64,000 nt of DNA from Entoloma clypeatum. Its lineage: Eukaryota; Basidiomycota; Agaricomycetes; Agaricales; Entolomataceae. Numbering within the stretch: position 1 is the stretch's first letter; each line of letters opens with the position of its first letter. The notes under the pieces were generated by a model. The model worked only from the letters and a program-made list of their open reading frames with translations, had not been told where the DNA came from and searched no databases. The stretch lies in contig OY751493.1 in NCBI GenBank assembly GCA_963565915.1, positions 3,782,001 to 3,846,000 on the forward strand, given 5' to 3'. A program made the position numbers and the translations under genes. Positions 10,346 to 21,181 of the stretch are shown piece after piece.

Positions 10346-13300
10346 ATGTCTTCAAACTCGAAACTCGACCTCGCTTCCTCCGTTCCCAAACTCACCACCA
10401 CAAACTTCTCCATCTATCAGGAGAAAATGAGCGCCTACCTGAAGGCAGCTAAAGTGTGGAGGATCGTCACCGGCGATAAAAAGATCCCGGCTGATCCTAA
10501 AGAGACAGATTTCCAAGACAAGTTAAACACTTGGCATGAACAGGACGATCAGGCCCAAGGCCTAATTCAGATGTCCATTTCGGACTCTCTTGTCCATCAC
10601 ATCAAGGGAGCTAAAACCTCCAAGGAGATGTGGGACCTGATCGCCACTAAACTGTCCACGGTCGGCCCGTCCACCGTTTTTGCTGATTTTCAGCAACTCC
10701 TCCGCACCTCTCTTTCTCCTGCTGATCCTTTATCTGGCATCGATAAGATGCAGACCCTTTTTCAACGACTCGAGCACAACCACATAGACATCCCCAAGTT
10801 CGTCCAGATCATGATGATCCTGAATGGACTGCCTCAAGGCTATGATGGTCTAGTACACAGCATCCTTTTTGATGCGGTACACTATGTAGCGCCTGGCGGC
10901 AATCAGGCTACTGTACTCGAAATCGGGAAAGTAATCGAGCAAGTACGCTCGGAATACTTCCGTAAAAACCCGCATGCTCCACAGTCCCAAGGAGGCGCTC
11001 ACGCGAATAAAATCTCTGCGGTAAAACACGCTCGTCCCAATCCCCCGAAGTACCAGCCTCGCACTGGACCCTCTCAGGGATCTTCGGAAGGACCGGCTGC
11101 TAACCAGCAGCATTCGCATCAGCACTCCAAGCCCTTGAAAGGCAAGGGACGTGGAACTTCCGCCAGGAAGACCAAGGGCAAAGGACCCTGGAAAGGTAAA
11201 GAGAAGGCACATTTTGCCTCCTCTGCCATGGATAGCGCCCCTGATGGGCAGCTTCCAATCCAGACCTTGCCCAGCACGGTCATTTATGGAAATGGGTCTA
11301 TCTTCACTCCGCACCCCTCATCATCCACCGACTGGAGGATAAGGAACAACCAATCGCTTGCGATCGGTAATATTCCTGGCCCAGGCCCTTTCACGGACCT
11401 GGATGGAGTGCGCACACTAGCTAACAGCATTGGTGTCCCTCCAACAGCTCAGAATCTAACTCGCCTCGTCGAGGTCCCTGCACTTCAGAGCAATGAAGCT
11501 GCAACGTCAAGGCCGCTCTCAGCGCCTCTGACACTGGACCCCCGGAATCACCGCATTCCGGTTTTCGAAGAAACACCGAGTAGAATCAGCTGGGCCGATG
11601 AGATGGAAACAGAAGACATAGCCCCCACCATAAGGGGCTATTACGATGAAGGATACATTGATAACTATATGGAGTATGAAGTTTCCTGTGGTAATGGAAA
11701 CAACGACGACATGGGGTATGTTTCACATTCAACAGCACGTACAATGCAGTTAACAAATACTTCACAGAAGCCTCTTTGGAGACGAGTGAATGGACGGCGG
11801 TCCAATGTATTTTTATCACCTGCTGTACACGCGCTTATAGCGCAAGTAAATTCTCATTATGTGAATTGTGCTGAATGTAAGAAACAGAATCAATCCAATT
11901 GGATTCTTGATTCAGGTGCATCATTGCACTTCACTTATGATATCAATGATTTCATTGAGTATACCCCACTAAAAGATCGTCAATCTGTGCAAATTGCACA
12001 GAAAGGTCACACTATTCAGATCCTTGGACAAGGAACGGTGTTGATTAATCACACCATCGAGAAAAACGGGCGAGAACAAAATAAAATAACTCATCTATCA
12101 CCCGTTTATTATATACCAGATTTAGACGTTCGTCTTTTATCTGTAGGCGAGATCCTTAAACAAGGAAATGAAATTAGCGGACGATTTGGTTCGATCACGC
12201 TAAAGACCAATTCAGGTCTTCCTTTGTTTATGTGTTATCCTCATAAGGCAAATGAATCAATTTATTGGCTAAATGCCACGATCATTAAAGAGGAACGAAT
12301 ACACTTGGTTAGTCTTAGTGTCTCACAATCTGTTGATTATGACACCTGGCACAAGCGATTCGGACACCCTTCACATGAAGTACTGCGACATGCTTCTAAA
12401 CATGTCAAAGGTTTCAATGGAGTGGACAAACCGTCCACTGAGCGACCCTGCAAAGGATGCGCTCTTGGAAAGATGCCTTCAAAATCTTTCTCACCATCTC
12501 AGACACGCGCTAAAGCACCTTTTGAGCTAATCCATTCGGATTTAAAGCAATTCAAAAAGGCGACTTATGGCAAATATAATTATTATATCAGCTTTGTTGA
12601 TGACTACACGTCACACGCCTGGATCTCTTTATTGAGACTAAAATCCAATGCACACTCTGCACTTCATGATTTTAATGCCATGGTTAAAAACCAGTTCAAT
12701 ACGACAATTAAAACTTGGCGTTTTGATGGCGGGGGGCGGTGAGTTTGTCCCTTTCCAAGCAAATATGCGTGAGATGGGAATCCAGGGTGAAGTTACTGTG
12801 CCGCACCAGCCACAACAAAACGGTCGTGCGGAACGTTTTAACAGAACTTTAATGGATAAAGCACTTGCTATGTTGCATGATGCTTGCCTACCCGAAATAT
12901 GGATTCAATTTGCGGTAGAACATGCACTTCACTTGTATAACCGAACTCCATTGAAAAGACATGGATGGCTTACTCCGTGTGAGTCCCTTAAAAAGGAAAA
13001 GCCTGATGTGTCGAACCTACACGTTTTTGGATGTGGTGCTTACGTCTTTCTTCCAAAAGAAATTCGTACTACCACCGCTAAATCTGAGCTGATGATTTTC
13101 ATTGGATTTAAAACTGGAACTAAAGGTCACCGGTTTATGCGGATGCCAAACAACGTGGTCTTCATAGGTGTCACAGCAATGTTTGATGAACAGCTGTTCC
13201 CAAAATGTTCTACATTGAACAAAATACCTTCGATAACACAATACCATGATCCAACATCAGACGATATGGGAAACGATGATGTAAATGGACATGATGGCCC

Positions 13301-15533
13301 GTCTGATTTACCAACCGACGATTTCCATTCGGAAGACAATGATGCACATGGTCCTGGCGGTTCACGTTACCCGTCTAATCCAGGAACCAATGATGACAAT
13401 CATAACCTCCCTGATACAAATAGCGACCAAACTGGTCAGCTTCCCGAAGGTTCCAGTCAGACTTCTGATGGAACAAACAGACAGGACACCACTGAGAATC
13501 AGCAGTGGGTTCCCCGGACTCGCAATCCAGGGAAACGTGTGCGCACAGATGCATCAAACGATGATCGTGCCTTACCAGGAGATTATCGCCCACAGACTGA
13601 TCGTCCTCGTCGTACTCGGGTTATACCCCAGCGTCCTGGAAATGTTTACGGGAGTAACCCGGCTGAGGCCTTGCGTCAAAATCAGCGTGATTGGAGCAGA
13701 ACCGTTCAGGAGGATTCACGGCGATACACCTATAATCCCTGATCGGAGACCAGACCCCAGCAATCTGGCGCTGATCCATCAACTAGCTCCGCTGATCCTC
13801 AGATGTATCAGAACAATTCCAATCCGAATTCGGATATAGATATGGAGGAATCACTCTATATTAGGGAAGGGGGAGGACAGTCACAAATGCTTGCGCACTT
13901 GCTATCTAAAGCAATCCCTGCATATGACGAAATTCCACAAGACCCAAAGTCTTGGCAAATGAAGGACATAAATAAGCTACCTGAAAAGGAAAAGCTTGAA
14001 TGGAAAGCAGCATGTCGTGAGGAACTAGAAGCCCTCCGAAAGCGCAATGTCTTTAAGTTGGTTGACCTGCCTAAAGGTCGTAAAACCATCAGAAATCGAT
14101 GGGTATTCGACGTCAAAACTGACGGACGAAAGAAGGCACGACTCGTTGCCAAGGGTTTCTCACAGATCGAGGGTATCGATTTTGATGAGATCTTCTCACC
14201 TGTGATACATTTTGAGACTATCCGAATCCTCTTCGCCGTAGCTGCGCTTGAAGGATGGGTGATTGAAGGAGTAGATGTCAAATCAGCTTTTCTCTATGGA
14301 GAGCTCGATGAGGAAATCTATATGAATCAACCCGAAGGCTTTGTTGTCAAAGGCCAAGAACGGAAGGTCATCCGTTTATTAAAAGCACTCTATGGCCTAA
14401 AACAGGCTGCAAGAGCGTGGTGGATCGCGCTCAATGCATCAATGGAGAAGCTAGGTTTTACTCGATGTAGAACTGACTCAGGCGTCTTTGTTTACCACAA
14501 CAAACAATCAGGTGATTTGATAATCGCTTTGATCTATGTTGATGACGGCCTGTTCATGGGATCAAACCCAGATCTTGTTCACAAGATAAAATCTGACTTT
14601 AAAAATAAATGGGAAAGTCGTGATCTTGGTATTGCTAAAGAATTCTTGCATATGAGAATACGACAAGATTCAGAAAAGCAGATCGTAACAATCGATCAGT
14701 CAGAATACCTAAAGAAGATCATTAAGCGCTTTGGCTTAGAAAATGCAAAGGCTGCTGACACTCCACTCCCAAAGGGTTATTACCCTGCACCAAATGAGGG
14801 GGAGGTGGATCCCACACTCAAAACAAGGTACCAAATGATCATTGGATCGTTGTTGTACTTGTCCATTGGAACGAGACTGGACATTGCTTTTGCAGTTGCA
14901 AAAATGTCACAAATGTCTGCAAACCCTTCCAAAGAGCATGAGAAATACGCTCTACGGATTATCAGATATCTTGTCGGTACTCAAGACTATTCTATAATCT
15001 ATGATGGTCGATACAAAGCTTCCTTTGAAGCATGGACAGATTCAGACTGGGCATCAGACCCATCTGATAGAAAGTCCCAATCGGGATATTTCCTTAAACT
15101 TGCAGGAGGACTTGTTCTTTGGAAAAGTCGCAAGCAAAAGACAGTGGCACATTCGTCCACTGAGGCGGAAATGGTTGCTGCCAGTGAATGTTCGCGGGAG
15201 TGCGAATGGGTTACTCATCTCTTCAAAGAGCTTGGACTACAGGACATTACCAAAATGCCGTTCCATGTAGATAACCAAGGCGCGATTTTCAATGCGCAAA
15301 ACCCAGTCACTGAAGGCAGAACCAAACATATAGCAATCCATCACTTTGCTATATGCGATAGAGTTAAAGATGGATTGATCGAACCACGGTTCGTTCCGGG
15401 AACAGAAAATTCGGCTGATATGTTTACCAAGCCACTTGGTCGCCAGGAATTTGAGAAATTCCGTGCTCTACTCCGGATGGAGTTTAAAGAGCCTTATACT
15501 CCACTTACGAAACCTACCCGGGATTCTAAGTGA
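10346..15533 (+). pseudogene. Cop1 gag-pol polyprotein, one frameshift and one stop
   Basis: Gag starts MSSNSKLDLASS at 10346 and shows a copia-type capsid region, without an obvious CCHC knuckle. Order after gag: protease NWILDSGASLHFT (about 11895), GAG-pre-integrase with YDTWHKRFGHPS and PCKGCALGKMPS, integrase core HSDLKQF and DDYTSHAW then QQNGRAERFNRT, RT with RLVAKGFSQIEG and ALIYVDDG, and RNase H with WTDSDWASD, SSTEAEMVAASE and GRTKHIAIHHF. A one-base gain in the G run at about 12732 shifts frame inside the integrase DGGGEF motif. A TGA at 13740-13742 lies in the linker between integrase and RT. Everything else is open, so inactivation is recent or partly a base-calling artefact in the homopolymer. 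Confidence 0.93.
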
Positions 15534-15540
15534 GGGGGAG

Positions 15541-15889
15541 TGTTGAACATATTGCCAGATATGTCGCACTATGTGCTTGTCACAGGAAGTGACTATAAGT
15601 CACTATTACCATATATGTGAGTTTATGGTATAACCACGGACGCATGACTTGTTTATGTATTGTTTGTACAATGGTCCGTGCGCATATTGGATTAGTATAA
15701 ATACCCATGTATTTAGTACGGTGAATCCTAACTTCTTGAACACCCCAGTTCTTTGAGTTAACTAACAAGCTAGTACAGCTTCTAGAATTCCTCTAGTTAC
15801 TCTTAACCAGGTTAGTTGAGCTTCCTTCATGCCTTCGTACCGTTACATCTTGAGTGCCCTTTGGGCTGCCTATGTCGGTTACTTCATTA
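15541..15889 (+). repeat. Cop1 3' LTR
   Basis: 349 bp, identical to the 5' LTR except at three CpG sites (CG here against CA twice, TG here against CG once). Preceded by the purine tract TGAGGGGGAG at 15531-15540, the presumed plus-strand primer. Confidence 0.92.
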
Positions 15890-15994
15890 GCTGTTGGGAA
15901 TATGGAGCAACCATTGTGCATGAGGGGCGGCCATTGGACATGAGGGGGACGAGGGGCGGTCAGTTGGGCGCGAGAGATGGCTGTTTGGGATGAG
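15890..15994. repeat. 20-bp minisatellite, array 2 (right part)
   Basis: Resumes the array interrupted at 8667: GCTGTTGGG, GGCGGCCATTGGACATGAGG, GGCGGTCAGTTGGGCGCGAG. Ends where the GypA3 LTR begins. Confidence 0.7.
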
Positions 15995-16376
15995 TGTTAT
16001 GCTTAACAAACCGTTCCAAGGTTCGGGCAGAATATTCAGGAAGTGGAAAGGTGAAGAGCAATGTGATTGCTAAATCTAAGAAATGTAGCTATGGTACATG
16101 AGGTTTATATAGTACTGACTATGAGTGGTAGCAAATGAGTCAGTAACTGCGGAAGGCAGTGCGCATGAGTAAGACGACTGCAGACTGAGTAATACTACTG
16201 TGGAGCTGAGTAAGGTTACTGCTGCAGAGCTGAGTAAGGCTACTGCGGACTGAGTCATACTGGGAATCTAAGGGAGCGAAAGTAGGTATTAGACATAGTG
16301 TATTCATAAGAGGGCGCCGAGTCAGGATGATAAGTAAAAGAAATGATGTGGTCCGCATACCGTAGGGTCCATAACA
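15995..16376 (-). repeat. GypA3 3' LTR (382-bp subtype)
   Basis: Matches the GypA2 5' LTR (57142-57523) at roughly 94% by eye, with most differences transitions, and shares a 382-bp architecture distinct from the 370-bp GypA1 LTR. Carries TGAGTCA at 16136-16142. The left flank is minisatellite. Confidence 0.88.
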
Positions 16377-16536
16377 TGTTCTCCTCTTCAAGCTCTGTGT
16401 CCTCACAGAGTCATTGTCCCCATCCCTCATTGTTGGGATCAGACCAGTTCGGACTCTCCTTGAGGCTCCAATCATATATTAGCTCTTTGTTGATGGCAAC
16501 AGCGAGTTCAAGGCCTTTGATAGCCAGCCAAATACG

Positions 16537-16779
16537 TCAATTTTCGATGACGAGGGTGCTGGTGTAATTCCCAAGAATCTGTTTCTCCTCGGGGTTCAGA
16601 GCAATGGGGAGGTTGGACAATGAGTGAAGCCGGATATGCATCTGTTGATGAAGGAGGTCGGCAAGGGAAGTTTCGAGGGCGTGGATTTGGTCTCTCATGG
16701 AGAGTGCTTCGTTCATAAGGGTGGCGATGGTGTGGTTGATGTTGGTGGTGGAGGTGGACGTAGCGGTGGTGTTAGACAT
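16537..16779 (-). pseudogene. GypA3 ORF3 (small helical protein), truncated by a stop
   Basis: Starts MSNTTATST at 16779 and contains the helical core EALSMRDQIHALETSLADLL and HIRLHSLSNLP, matching ORF3 of GypA1 (41925-42293). A TGA stop at 16537-16539 replaces the CGA arginine found in GypA1 (EN-R-R); residual homology continues beyond it to about 16440. Conservation of the core between copies supports a real third ORF. Confidence 0.7.
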
Positions 16780-17226
16780 AGCAGTGAGGATGGTTGAGAG
16801 ATAGAAGAAGAATGGAGAGGCTATATTGGGCAAGGAAGGGACTAGAGCGGAGAACTCAGTGTGTGGTTGACTGATGAGGTTGATACTGTCATGGATTTTG
16901 AAAGTTGTCTTTTATCGTGGGTGTGATGGGTTCTGCCAATGGAAATCACGGATCAAATCTTGAGCATTCTGAACATTAGTTTGAGATTCCCATGTGTTCT
17001 CTTCCCCTCCCACTGGATGAGGTACTGGATGTTTCCATGGAACTTTTGAGAGTCTAGAATCGTGGACACATGGTACTCTTCTCGTCCTTCGATGATGATC
17101 GGATCAGGGGCTGGTTTCTTTTTCTGGATGGCATACTTTGGGGTTTTGTATGGTGATAACAGGGTGAATCATTTTCCAAGTCTTTGGAAGATCAAGAAGG
17201 TACGCACTAGCTTCTTTCTTCTCTAG

Positions 17227-17335
17227 TAGTGTTTAAAAGTCCGGTTCGGTCCGGTTTTTGACCCTCAAAATTTAGAGACCAAGACCAAGACCGATTTTTT
17301 GGTGACGAGCACGGACATGAGCTGAGGGACTGAGC
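17227..17335. repeat. hAT-like end abutting GypA3 (left breakpoint)
   Basis: TAGTGTTTAAAAGTCCGGTT at 17227 continues into GGTCCGGTTTTT and GACCAAGACC words, then fades near 17335. Immediately left is TTCTCTAG, the complement of the octamer preceding the equivalent end at 20116. Confidence 0.75.
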
Positions 17336-18224
17336 TTCCTCCCCCTCCATCAATGCCTCCTCCCTTCATTCACACGAGGGCCACGGAGGCCATATGGATA
17401 AGCACCCGCCATTCACCTGGCGCCAGACCACTGACGAAACACACAAGAAATGGCGGGAAACACACAGGAATGGCAGGGGACACGTGAGCAATGGCAGGAC
17501 ACAGGAGACACACGAGCAATGCCATGGGAGAGGCGAGAACGGCGCAGAAACGACACGGGACATGGGACTACGGCAGATGAGACGGTGGGGGAACGGTGTG
17601 GAACACGCGAGAATGGCGGGACATGCGTGAAAGGTGGGCAGCAGCATGGCGCAAGAAATGGTACACAAGAATGGCGACAGGCGCACTGGGCGTGCATGGG
17701 AGGTGAGACAGGGTGGGAAACCGCTGTTAGACATGCATGGTGTGTACTTGCCAGGTAAGCACCCTGACACATCACCTGCGTGAGCCCCCTGACGCACCAA
17801 AGAACAGGCTGATGTCAGGGACACGAGCACAAACACGGGGGGATGCACCAGTCCACGATGAACTACAGGCGGAGGTGCGAAGAGGTGGGGGCAATGTATA
17901 CCATACTTCGTTAATTTTGTAATTATATATATCCTGCAATGAATTGGTTAATTGGTTTAATCATTTTTCTTTGGATTTATGGTTTGTGAGTTTAGTAGTA
18001 GCAAGAGAGTAATACTAATGGTATGTAAGATATGCTTTGCTATGGAGTGCTATGTAGCATGAGTATGTGATTCTGTAGCACTTTGTAGCATGAGTATGTG
18101 ACTCTGTAGCACTTTGTAACATGAGTATGTGACTATGTAGTGCTACAAACACAATAATGTATGCTACAGTGCTATACCACTATGGAGTGCTATCAAGTGC
18201 TACCTAGCACATGTCTGGTTTGCT
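17336..18224. repeat. Degenerate minisatellite and short tandem repeats, no gene
   Basis: 17400-17720 is built from variants of an ACACAAGAATGGCGGGA-like word. 18040-18150 has about three copies of a 37-bp unit around TGTAGCATGAGTATGTGACT with interspersed TGTAGCAC/GTGCTACA inverted words. Reading frames here are repeat artefacts. Confidence 0.6.
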
Positions 18225-20115
18225 GATGTGAGAAGGTGGATACAATTTGAAACTGACGAGCACCCACATCAAAAAAGGAAGTCCAGAAGTTCCTTGGGTT
18301 TGCTAACTTCTATCGACGCTTCATTGAAGAGTACTCAAACATCGCGAAACCACTCACTGCGCTCACAGGTGGCACTACATTTACTTGGGAACCAACAGAA
18401 CAAAAGGCATTTGAAGGTCTCATACAGGCGATCACATCAGCACCAGTTTTGGCAGTACCAAAACCAGATGGACAGTTCCAGGTTGAAACCGATGCATCGG
18501 GCTATGCAATTGGGGCTGTACTCTCTCAAAAACAGGATGACAAATGGCATTCTATCGTGTTCTTGTTGCGGACCATGTCCGCAGCCAAACAAAATTACGA
18601 GATATATGACAAAGAGCTCTTGGCAGTTATGGAAGCACTGAAAGATTGGAGACACTATCTGCTTGAAGCCAGGGAACACTTTGAGATCTTAACTGATCAC
18701 AAGAACCTGGAGTATTTCTGCTGTCCTCAGAACCTAAATCAACGACAAAGGCGCTGGAAGATGAAGTTACAAGACTATGACTTTGAATTAAGGCATGTGC
18801 CTGGCAAGACAAATGCAAAAGTGGACATCCTGTCACGCTTACCCTGGTATGAAACAGAACTCAAACCACAAGACAGTGACCACATGCTCAAAGAGGGACT
18901 GTTCTTGAAACGATTGGAATCAGAAGATGTGGTACAAATGGAGATGTTCACAGAGGAACAATTCTTTGAAGGGGATAAAACATCTGATTCCATCGAGATT
19001 GGAAACATCACAACCATTGAAAACCCATGGATCACACACATCAAGGGTTCAAACCACATGGAGACAGAAGTAGCCCAGGGTCTGAAGAAGAATCCTCACT
19101 GGTACTAACAGGAAAACGGCATCACCTATGCAGGCGAATGAGTCTATGTTCCACCAGACCCACAACTGCATCAAGAACTGATGTTTGAGTCACACAATGC
19201 ACCAGTGGCTGGATATTGAGGACAGTATCAGACACACAAACTCCTCACTTGTACCTAGTGGTGGCCTAGCATCTTGCATGAGGTGAAGAAGTACATGAAG
19301 GGTTGTGACACCTGTCAATGCAACAAAATCAACAGACAGAAACAACATGCTCCGCTACACCCCCATGCAGCACCAAGTCATCAATGGGAAGACATAGGGA
19401 TTGACGTTGTGGGACTGATACCAAAGTCCGATGGAAAGAATGTGATTCTGGTCATCACGGATAGACATTCAAAGATGCTCCATCTCATTCTGACAACCAT
19501 GGAATTACCGCCTGAAGGATGAGCCAAGATCTATCAGGATCAGATATGGAAGCTTCATGGGATGCCCAAGAAGATCATCAGTGACAGAGGACCACAGTTC
19601 GCTGCGAAGTTCATGGAGATACTTTGCTGCATGTTAGGGATCAAAAGGAATCTGTCCACTGCATACCATCCACAGACTGATAGACAGGCCGAACGATCGC
19701 ATCAGGAAACAGAAGCATTCTTACAAAACTTTGTCAACCATCTACAAGATGACTGGGCTGAATGGATTGCAATTGCTGAATTCCAGTACAATGACAAAGA
19801 ACATCAGGTGATGAAGCACACACCATTCTATCTTAACTATAGTTTACATCCTTGGAAGGGAGAACTTGTGTTGGAAGACACCAACCCGGCTGCCAACAAC
19901 TTCTTGAAAAAACTCAAACAAGCATGAGAAGAAGCCAATGCAGCGCTGAAACAGGCACAGGGTCAGATGAAGAAGACAGTTGACACACGACGGAGTCCAT
20001 CTTGGAACTACCACATTGGAGACAAGGTGTGGCTGGAAGGGACTAACATCAGGACTAACCATCTCTCAAAGAAACTTGACACCCTACGACATGGACCATA
20101 TAAGGTCCTAGAGAA
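18225..20115 (+). pseudogene. GypA3 pol fragment (RT C-terminus, RNase H, integrase), inverted relative to its 3' half
   Basis: Begins near the GypA1 segment VDTIRNWRVPTSKKEVQRFL. RNase H (ETDASGYAIGAVLSQ) and the integrase zinc region (HDAPVAGHPGQY, CDTCQ) follow, then the core DIGIDVVG, ISDRGPQF and STAYHPQTD. It stops at GGTC-CTAGAGAA (20108-20115). Several in-frame stops and substitutions relative to GypA1 are present, for example TGA at 19139-19141 where GypA1 has CGA (GE-R-VYVP), so it is non-functional. A hAT-like end follows directly. Confidence 0.88.
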
Positions 20116-20310
20116 TAGTGTTTCAAGGTCCAGTTTACCTTTGTTGATTTCAGACCCAGACCAGACGGGACCGAACCGGTGAGAGACCGGACTGCCGGTC
20201 TCGGTTTTAAGGTTTCGGATCATGGCCGGTCTTCGGTTCACTCGAAACTTTAGAGTTTGAAAGACTGGCTAAAGACCGGTTCGGATTGGTTTAAACCAGT
20301 ATTTTCCATG
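20116..20310. repeat. hAT-like end abutting GypA3 (right breakpoint)
   Basis: TAGTGTTTCAAGGTCCAGTT at 20116 is followed by GACCGGACTGCCGGTCT and AAGACCGGTTCGG words of the same dispersed family. The preceding octamer CTAGAGAA is the target duplication shared, in inverted form, with 17219-17226. Confidence 0.75.
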
Positions 20311-20364
20311 GAACGATCCGAGGATCTGAAATGAATGTCCCGAAGAAGCAAGTACAAAATTTCT

Positions 20365-20446
20365 GCCACAAGAAAGACTTGAACTCTGAACTTCTATAGT
20401 ATAAAGGATTCTTTTAACACCACTTAACCAACTGAGCCACAAGACC
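20365..20446 (-). ncRNA. tRNA-like sequence (pol III promoter boxes), probably SINE or tRNA relic
   Basis: On the minus strand GGTCTTG is followed by a perfect A-box TGGCTCAGTTGG and, about 35 nt later, a B-box GAGTTCAAGTC, at tRNA-like spacing with a long insert between. The expected acceptor stem does not pair (5' GGTCTTG against 3' CTTGTGG), so it is not a functional tRNA. A tRNA-derived SINE head is the likeliest reading. Confidence 0.4.
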
Positions 20447-21179
20447 ATTATATTTCATTGCTCACAATCACTCTACATCACAACTTTCCCACTTCCCAAA
20501 TAGGCACACCTAAAAAAAAACACAAAAGGTGTGTGTGTGTGTGCTCCCTCCTGCCTCGATCACAAGTAGACAGATTATAAATAAAATCTATAAATATATT
20601 CTGGCCTTTTCAGCATCTGTGCCCCTCATTGCAGAGTCAGCAATGGGTGGATGCGTCGTTTTGATGTTGGATGAGGCGCATCACGCGTGCATCAAATGTG
20701 TCAAATATATGTAAACAAACTCAAAAAACATCGCATTTCTCCTTAATATGGCTACACAGGAGGAAGTCAGCTTACAGACTATATCAATTATGTAGCAGAG
20801 TATCATATGTCAATAAATATGTGTAGATTTTATGGAATGATGCCACTGATTTTAAGTCATAGAGGTGCCATGCTCTACACCAAATAATAGTAAACAATGC
20901 GCAAAATGCATCGCGCAGGCATGCACAGTGCCTTCCTCATGGTCTAATAATAGTTGGAAGTGATAGAACTCATAAATAGATATGTATTCACCTTCTGAAG
21001 CACTTTGTATAATTTTTAGAAGTCCAGATAAGATAGAAATAATGAAATGTGCAGATTTCAGTAAAAGTGTTATATCTCTCTAATGAATGAGCCAAATTTG
21101 AAAAACAAATGTGCTGTAAGATCTCCTGAATGAGGAGAATCCAAAGCTGAAACAAAAAAGTTTGGTCAAATTTTCGACC
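20447..21179. other. Unassigned non-coding DNA left of Tc1-a
   Basis: AT-rich with a short GT microsatellite at about 20529-20541. No gene or clear repeat boundary. It continues at 22803 after the Tc1 insertion. Confidence 0.4.
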
Positions 21180-21181
21180 TA

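Larger units (their letters stand above)
8668..15889 (+). mobile_element. Ty1/copia LTR retrotransposon Cop1 (7.2 kb)
   Basis: Two 349-bp LTRs (8668-9016, 15541-15889) differ at only three positions. The 5-bp duplication GCTGT flanks the element (8663-8667, 15890-15894). Internal order is primer site, extra upstream ORF (ORF0), gag, protease, integrase, RT, RNase H, purine tract, so the integrase-before-RT order makes it copia. It is almost intact: one frameshift and one in-frame stop interrupt pol, and a gypsy solo LTR interrupts ORF0. It sits inside a minisatellite array. Confidence 0.93.
15995..17226 (-). mobile_element. GypA3, 3' half of a rearranged Ty3/gypsy element
   Basis: Contains a 382-bp LTR (15995-16376, TGTTATGC..CATAACA), a degraded ORF3 and the 3' end of pol (chromodomain region), all matching GypA1 in minus orientation. 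Homology stops exactly at TTCTCTAG (17219-17226), after which a hAT-like end TAGTGTTTAAAAG begins. The missing upstream pol sequence is found in the opposite orientation at 18225-20115. Confidence 0.85.

Noticed and set aside
17394..17922. Candidate genes on both strands in 17.4-17.9 kb
   Set aside because: Low-complexity repeat of an AATGGCGGGA-like word gives long frames in several phases; no domain.
20365..20446. Functional tRNA gene
   Set aside because: A and B boxes are good but the acceptor stem does not pair and the anticodon arm is not formed; kept only as a tRNA-like relic.
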